Positions 60,036-64,000 of a stretch of 64,000 nt of DNA are shown piece by piece (positions within the stretch are counted from its first letter, which is position 1; each line of letters starts with the position of its first letter). Under the pieces are notes generated by a model. That model saw only the letters and a program-made list of their open reading frames with translations. It was not told the DNA's origin and searched no databases. This stretch comes from Maricaulis sp965228215. GTDB lineage: Bacteria > Pseudomonadota > Alphaproteobacteria > Caulobacterales > Maricaulaceae. The DNA lies in NCBI GenBank assembly GCA_965228215.1, contig OZ245800.1, positions 3,162,001 through 3,226,000 of the forward strand. Direction: 5' to 3'. The position numbers and the translations under genes were made by a program.

Positions 60036-60053
60036 GCAGACGGAATCGTCTGC
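60036..60053 (-). terminator. hairpin after the STAS-like gene
   Basis: GCAGACG (60036-60042) and CGTCTGC (60047-60053) pair perfectly around GAAT. It lies about 55 bp past the STAS-like gene stop on the minus strand. There is no U-run, so intrinsic termination is doubtful. Confidence 0.35.
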
Positions 60054-60106
60054 GCGACAAAGCCAGCGCGCAACTCGACAATTAGGGACGAGAGTTTCTG
60101 GGAGCC

Positions 60107-60478
60107 CTATTCCACCCGCGCCCAGCTCAGGGCCTCGTCGAGGCTGGCGAAGACTTCCAGTTCGTGGGCGGCCTTGCCGGCGGCCAGGCGCACGGCGGTT
60201 TCACGGGTTTCCCGGAAACGGGGCGGTGCGACATAAGCAATGCGTTGGGTGGCGGGCAGCATTTCCAGACCGTCGCGCCACATCTCCAGGGACAGGCCGG
60301 TCTCGTCGGGCAGGTCCACGCCGGACGCATCGATGACGATCGCGCGCAATTCATGCTCTTCAAGATAATCGGCAAAGCGCGCAATGGATGCGGCAACCTT
60401 GTTCCGGGCGAGTTCTCCGCCCAGGGTCGAGACGGCGATCCCCGTCTTCTTGTTGATTTTCACGTTTATGCGTCCCAC
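60107..60478 (-). CDS. STAS/SpoIIAA-like small protein
   Basis: A 123-aa protein starting at a GTG (60478) preceded by GAGGAG 10 nt upstream; an earlier GTG at 60496 lacks a binding site. The segment LRAIVIDASGVDLPDETGLS resembles the strand-loop-helix of STAS domains, where a Ser or Thr is phosphorylated in anti-anti-sigma factors. The C-terminal part (ELEVFASLDEALSWARVE) is like many SpoIIAA-related proteins. Assignment is tentative. It sits next to array D, between the sigma-54 operon and an ABC exporter. Its hydrophilic nature suggests a cytoplasmic regulator. Confidence 0.5.
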   Translation of the reverse strand: MGRINVKINKKTGIAVSTLGGELARNKVAASIARFADYLEEHELRAIVIDASGVDLPDETGLSLEMWRDGLEMLPATQRIAYVAPPRFRETRETAVRLAAGKAAHELEVFASLDEALSWARVE

Positions 60479-60609
60479 CGGGGATGTACTCCTCACATGC
60501 CTGTTCTTGGACAGACGGGGGAGTTCACCGAATCCGCGGGCGGAACGATACTTATAAACAATGCATGGTTAGCATAATCCTATGCGCCGTACCGGCGCGG
60601 GCACGGGCG

Positions 60610-62430
60610 TCAATCCCGGTACGGACGGGCCTGCAGCTCGAAGAGACGGGAATAAACCGCTCCGGCCGATACGAGTTCGGCGTGCGTGCCCATTTCCGCC
60701 ATTCGTCCCTTTTCCAGCACCAGGATCTGGTCAGCAGCCACCAGGTTGGAGAGGCGGTGACTGATCAGGATGACGGTCTTTCCGCCATGATCGCGGCGCA
60801 TGAACTCGGCCTCGGCCTCGGGGTCCATCGCTGCGGTCGGCTCGTCCAGGATGAGTATATCGGCGCTCTTGTTGATGAAGGCCCGGGTCATGGCGAGGCG
60901 CTGCCACTGGCCGCCGGACAATTCGATCCCGTCGAGGAAACGCTTGCCGAGCTTCTGTTCGAGCCCGTACGGCAGATCATTGATCAGGCCGGTGGCCAGA
61001 CCTGCCTCCGCGGCGGCCATCGCCTCGGCATCATCGAGCTCGCGCAATTCGTCACCGGCCGCGATATTGTCGCGCAGGCTGAATTTGTAGTTCGCGTGCG
61101 GCTGGAACATGAGACCGATCCGGCGAGATAACACGTCCCGGTCCCACTCGCGCACATCACGCCCGTCGAGGCGGATGATGCCGCTGTCGGGCTGGTAAAG
61201 CCCCGCCGATAATTTCACCAGGGTCGACTTGCCTGATCCATTGGCGCCGACAATGCCCACACGCTGCCCCGGGCTGATTGCGAAAGTGACGCCCGAAAGC
61301 GCCGGCTCATCGCGGCCCGGATAGGTGAAGCTGACATCTTCGAACTGCAGGCCCAGACCCGGCTGGTCTCCCGCGGAGGCACCGCCATGGCGCCGCTCTT
61401 CGGGCAGTTCCAACAAGGCATAGAGATTGGAGACGTAGAGTACGTCCTCGACAATGCCGTTGAAGGCGTTCAGCAGGGTCGTGACATTGTTCTGGCCCTG
61501 TTTGAGCAGGCCCACCAGCATCGTCATCTGGCCCAGCGTGATCACGCCGGCAATCGTCTCCAAGACGATCCAGACCTTGCCGCACAGGAAAACCCCGGAT
61601 GAGATGATGGCAAGGCCCGCCCCGGCCCAGGCCTGGCGCGATTGCAGCCGGCGGTCGTCCCGGTAGAGCGCTCCGAAAAGGGCCTGGAAACGGCGCATGA
61701 TCTCCGGCCCGAGCCGGTAATGAATCCGCTCGCGCGCCGAAGCCTCGCCGGCCACCAGACTTTCCAGGTAATTCCGCTCGCGCATTTGCGGCGTGCGGCC
61801 GGTATAGAAACGATAGGCGGTGCCCGAGAACTTCAGATTGCCCACGAAGAGCGGCAGGCCGCCGAGAATGATCAGCAGGATGAGCCAGGGCGAGAAACCG
61901 GCCAGCAGGGCCGCCATGGAGATCAGGGTCAGACCATGCTGGGTCGCGTCGAGAATACGATTGACCAGGCCATAGGGGCGGCTGGTCGCGAATTGCCGTG
62001 CCATAGCCAATTGCTGCTGGATATCGGCATCTTCCATCTGGCGCAGCGAAAAGGCCTCGGCCTTGCGCAGGATGGACAGGCTCACCGCGAAACCGAGTTC
62101 GGCGTGCAGACGCGCCTTCACGAAGACCAGGAGACGCCGCGCGGCCAGGAGCAGCGCCAGCAGGCCCGCTTCCACCGCCACCCAGAAGATCGCCGCGGAC
62201 CGGCTGGCCTCGGTCTGCTGATCGATGGCAGCGAGCACACCGTCGACGACCAGTTTGGACACGTAGAGTGCTGCCGCGGGCAGCAGGGCCGCGATCACGA
62301 CCAGGACTGCGGTCATCAGGGTCAGACCGGGCGCGGTCGCCCAGACAAGCGCTAGTGTCCGCCGGGCGTAGGCGAGCGATGCCGCGAAACCGGGCGGCGG
62401 TCTTTCATGACTGGCCGGGGCCGCGGTCAT
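60610..62430 (-). CDS. ABC exporter, fused permease and ATPase
   Basis: A 606-aa half-transporter of the type I exporter class. Six membrane spans lie in residues about 25-330 (for example LALVWATAPGLTLMTAVLVV and FSPWLILLIILGGLPLFVGN). The ATPase domain has Walker A VGANGSGKSTLVKL, Q-loop MFQPHANYKFSLRDNIA, signature IELSGGQWQRLAMTRAF, Walker B ILILDEPTAAMDP, and H-loop ISHRLS. The segment between Walker B and H-loop is about eight residues shorter than in most relatives (EAEFMRRDHGGKTVIL). Exported substrate is unknown; polysaccharide, lipid or peptide are all possible. It follows the GT-sulfotransferase gene by 6 bp, so the two probably work together. Confidence 0.9.
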   Translation of the reverse strand: MTAAPASHERPPPGFAASLAYARRTLALVWATAPGLTLMTAVLVVIAALLPAAALYVSKLVVDGVLAAIDQQTEASRSAAIFWVAVEAGLLALLLAARRLLVFVKARLHAELGFAVSLSILRKAEAFSLRQMEDADIQQQLAMARQFATSRPYGLVNRILDATQHGLTLISMAALLAGFSPWLILLIILGGLPLFVGNLKFSGTAYRFYTGRTPQMRERNYLESLVAGEASARERIHYRLGPEIMRRFQALFGALYRDDRRLQSRQAWAGAGLAIISSGVFLCGKVWIVLETIAGVITLGQMTMLVGLLKQGQNNVTTLLNAFNGIVEDVLYVSNLYALLELPEERRHGGASAGDQPGLGLQFEDVSFTYPGRDEPALSGVTFAISPGQRVGIVGANGSGKSTLVKLSAGLYQPDSGIIRLDGRDVREWDRDVLSRRIGLMFQPHANYKFSLRDNIAAGDELRELDDAEAMAAAEAGLATGLINDLPYGLEQKLGKRFLDGIELSGGQWQRLAMTRAFINKSADILILDEPTAAMDPEAEAEFMRRDHGGKTVILISHRLSNLVAADQILVLEKGRMAEMGTHAELVSAGAVYSRLFELQARPYRD

Positions 62431-62436
62431 ACCTGC

Positions 62437-63867
62437 CTAGGCAACCTGGCTGGCGGAGGGTTCTTCGCCCGCGAGCATTTTGAGGGAGAGAACCCCGCCC
62501 TTGTGCGGGAAGGGTTCCGACGGAACCGGCCGATCGAGGAAGGGCGCGAGTTTTTCAAAACCTTCGCCGGAGCAGACATCCAGGATCAGGAGATCCTCGG
62601 GCCTGTCCTTGAAATATTCCATCACCTCGCGGACGTAGCGGTCATAGACGTCGGAGAAGCGTTTCGGGTCGAAATTGTAGCAGCCATACACCGCAGATCT
62701 CAGGAATTGCCGCATGCGCAGATGGACCAGATCGTCCGGGTCATCGGTTTCCTTAAAGGCCGGCCGGTTGAACCAGTGATGGGCACAGGAGCGCAGCCAG
62801 CCCTCCTTCTCCCTCACGGTCAGGACGAATTTGCTACCCGGATAGAGCTTGTCGAACTCCCGGTAAAAAGGCGCCGTCGTGATGTCGGTCAGACCGTCAT
62901 AATATTTCAGCAGGGTCAGATCGTATTGAGCGTGGGAAAGCTCGGTATAGGTGTCTTCGTCGATCGGATAGTGCGAGCAATCATAACCGAGCACCTGCAG
63001 GGCCGAAGTCAGGCTTCGGGTACCGGTGCGACTCAGACCGAGACCGAAGATCTTCGACTTGGATTCCCCGGAGGATCCGTAGGTGATGCGGGTCCGGTTC
63101 TCCTCCAGCCAGGCATCCAGCTCCTCGCGGGTGAAGGCCGGTTTCTCCTCGATGCCCAGACGCTCCATCTCGGCGGTGGCATGCTCCGGCAGGGCCTCGA
63201 TGAAGGCATGGACCTCCGCGGGGTCCGCACTCTCGGGCACTTTGGCGCGCGCGTATTCGACCGCGTGCCGCGCCATCGAGAGATCGCAGAACTCACCATT
63301 GGTGTTCCAGCGTTCCATGGACCGCGTCAGGCGCGGTTTCTGAATTTTCGTGCGACTGCGCAATTCGCGCAGCGCGTACTTCATGAAGATGTGGTGATAG
63401 CTCTGGAAATAGTCGTGCAGGATGTCGAAATTCCGGAACTGCTTGGCCATGCCCATCGGTTTCATTGCCAGGTTGCGCAGGCGGGATTCCGGGCGCAGCA
63501 CGTATTTCATGTCATCGGCCGGGACTTCGGTCGCAGCCATGCGCCGGACCAGGTCGATCCGCGTGATGTGCACGCCGCAATGCAGGCGGCCGCGGAACCG
63601 GTCCGTCACATAGGAATCCACGTAGGGCGCATCACAACGCTCGATGAAGGCCCGCAAATCCTCGAGGATCAGGCAGTCGGCATCGACATAGACCACGTAG
63701 TCGCAATCATGATCGATGCGCAGCATCTGGTTGACGCATTCGGTGAAGGGGCGGACATCGTCGATGATGTGAACATTGTCGGGACGGATGTGTTCCTTGG
63801 CGAGTTCGAGCGCAACGTCGCGCGTGCGCTCGTCAATCTGCCGGAATACGAGGTCGATCTTGGCCAT
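62437..63867 (-). CDS. fused glycosyltransferase-like and sulfotransferase protein
   Basis: A 476-aa two-domain protein. Residues 1-190 look like a GT-A type glycosyltransferase: IDLVFRQIDERTRD, then YVVYVDADCLILEDL with DADC at 62-65 as the DxD metal site. Residues about 270-476 are a sulfotransferase domain: SKIFGLGLSRTGTRSLTSAL (5'-phosphosulfate loop near 275-290) and SKFVLTVREKEGWLRS (3'-phosphate site). The C-terminal tail contains FEKLAPFLDRPVPSEPFPHK, typical of sulfotransferases. It could add a sugar and sulfate, making a sulfated glycan; the substrate is unknown. It is 6 bp upstream of an ABC exporter gene and downstream of a partial gene. Confidence 0.8.
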   Translation of the reverse strand: MAKIDLVFRQIDERTRDVALELAKEHIRPDNVHIIDDVRPFTECVNQMLRIDHDCDYVVYVDADCLILEDLRAFIERCDAPYVDSYVTDRFRGRLHCGVHITRIDLVRRMAATEVPADDMKYVLRPESRLRNLAMKPMGMAKQFRNFDILHDYFQSYHHIFMKYALRELRSRTKIQKPRLTRSMERWNTNGEFCDLSMARHAVEYARAKVPESADPAEVHAFIEALPEHATAEMERLGIEEKPAFTREELDAWLEENRTRITYGSSGESKSKIFGLGLSRTGTRSLTSALQVLGYDCSHYPIDEDTYTELSHAQYDLTLLKYYDGLTDITTAPFYREFDKLYPGSKFVLTVREKEGWLRSCAHHWFNRPAFKETDDPDDLVHLRMRQFLRSAVYGCYNFDPKRFSDVYDRYVREVMEYFKDRPEDLLILDVCSGEGFEKLAPFLDRPVPSEPFPHKGGVLSLKMLAGEEPSASQVA

Positions 63868-63874
63868 GACAGAC

Positions 63875-64000
63875 TCAGGCCTCCCACTTCATTGATTCAT
63901 TGAGCCCACCGGCCAGGCGGTCAAACAGGGCTTCATGGACAGGTGCCAGTTCCGTCTTCCAGCGCAGGTCCAGTTCGATTCCGCCGGAATGGTCCCGGTA
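63875..64000 (-). CDS. C-terminal end of an unidentified gene (cut by window edge)
   Basis: An open frame of 41 codons ends at the TGA at 63875-63877, 7 bp before the glycosyltransferase-sulfotransferase start codon. The visible end includes GGIELDLRWKTELAPVHEAL and terminates in SMKWEA. No family can be named from so little. The short gap suggests it is the upstream member of the same operon. Confidence 0.6.
   Translation of the reverse strand, partial: YRDHSGGIELDLRWKTELAPVHEALFDRLAGGLNESMKWEA

Noticed and set aside
60586..60600. GCGCC/GGCGC hairpin after the ABC exporter as a terminator
   Set aside because: Only five base pairs with no U-run; not enough to support a terminator.

Overview
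The window looks like a chromosomal segment of a stalked or prosthecate marine alphaproteobacterium of the Hyphomonadaceae/Maricaulales type (inference). The support is the str-S10 gene order, the order tRNA-Trp-secE-nusG-rplK-rplA-rplJ-rplL-rpoB-rpoC, two tuf genes, GC-rich coding sequence with many ATGA-type overlaps, and TonB-receptor/TPR genes of the kind common in that group. No species can be proved from the window alone.

Positions 1-18202 (minus strand) hold the core translation/transcription block. Read in the direction of transcription it is tRNA-Trp, secE, nusG, rplK, rplA, rplJ, rplL, rpoB and rpoC with a clear terminator, then a new promoter and rpsL, rpsG, fusA, tuf, rpsJ, rplC and rplD (cut by the window edge). 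Positions 18417-25942 carry a TPR-sulfotransferase facing a TPR/2-oxoglutarate oxygenase plus methyltransferase pair and a large TonB-dependent receptor. A second tuf gene (26594-27784) is the same as the first over the whole coding region.

Positions 28073-42147 are a mosaic of housekeeping and accessory genes. They include a small membrane protein/XRE regulator/esterase operon, tRNA-Gly, tRNA-Tyr and tRNA-Thr, rlmB, a GIN-type repeat protein, a DUF819 permease, a GST, a RidA-like protein, an M20 amidohydrolase lipoprotein and a cyclophilin lipoprotein. Also here are a membrane-protein gene broken by an in-frame stop, metG, a DUF1761 protein and galE.

Positions 41143-60478 are the most interesting part: an exopolysaccharide locus of the Wzx/Wzy type. 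It encodes an outer-membrane export lipoprotein, a Wzz-like protein, a Wzy/ligase-like protein, three glycosyltransferases, a flippase, a fused GT26/phosphoglycosyl transferase, GalE and a membrane protein. Embedded in it are a hybrid histidine kinase with its own Hpt domain, a LuxO-like sigma-54 activator with intact GAFTGA, and a separate sigma-54 (RpoN) factor. Four intergenic regions (43048-43094, 52028-52053, 53656-53731, 59970-60014) contain arrays of a dyad TYGCA-N3-TGCRA, the same form as the known LuxO site of vibrios. Five candidate -24/-12 promoters with exact GG-to-TTG spacing lie in three of these regions, and four of the five read TTGA rather than TTGC at -12. I infer a self-contained phosphorelay/LuxO-like/sigma-54 circuit that controls the polysaccharide genes and itself.

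Positions 60610-64000 hold an ABC exporter, a glycosyltransferase-sulfotransferase fusion and the tail of one more gene.
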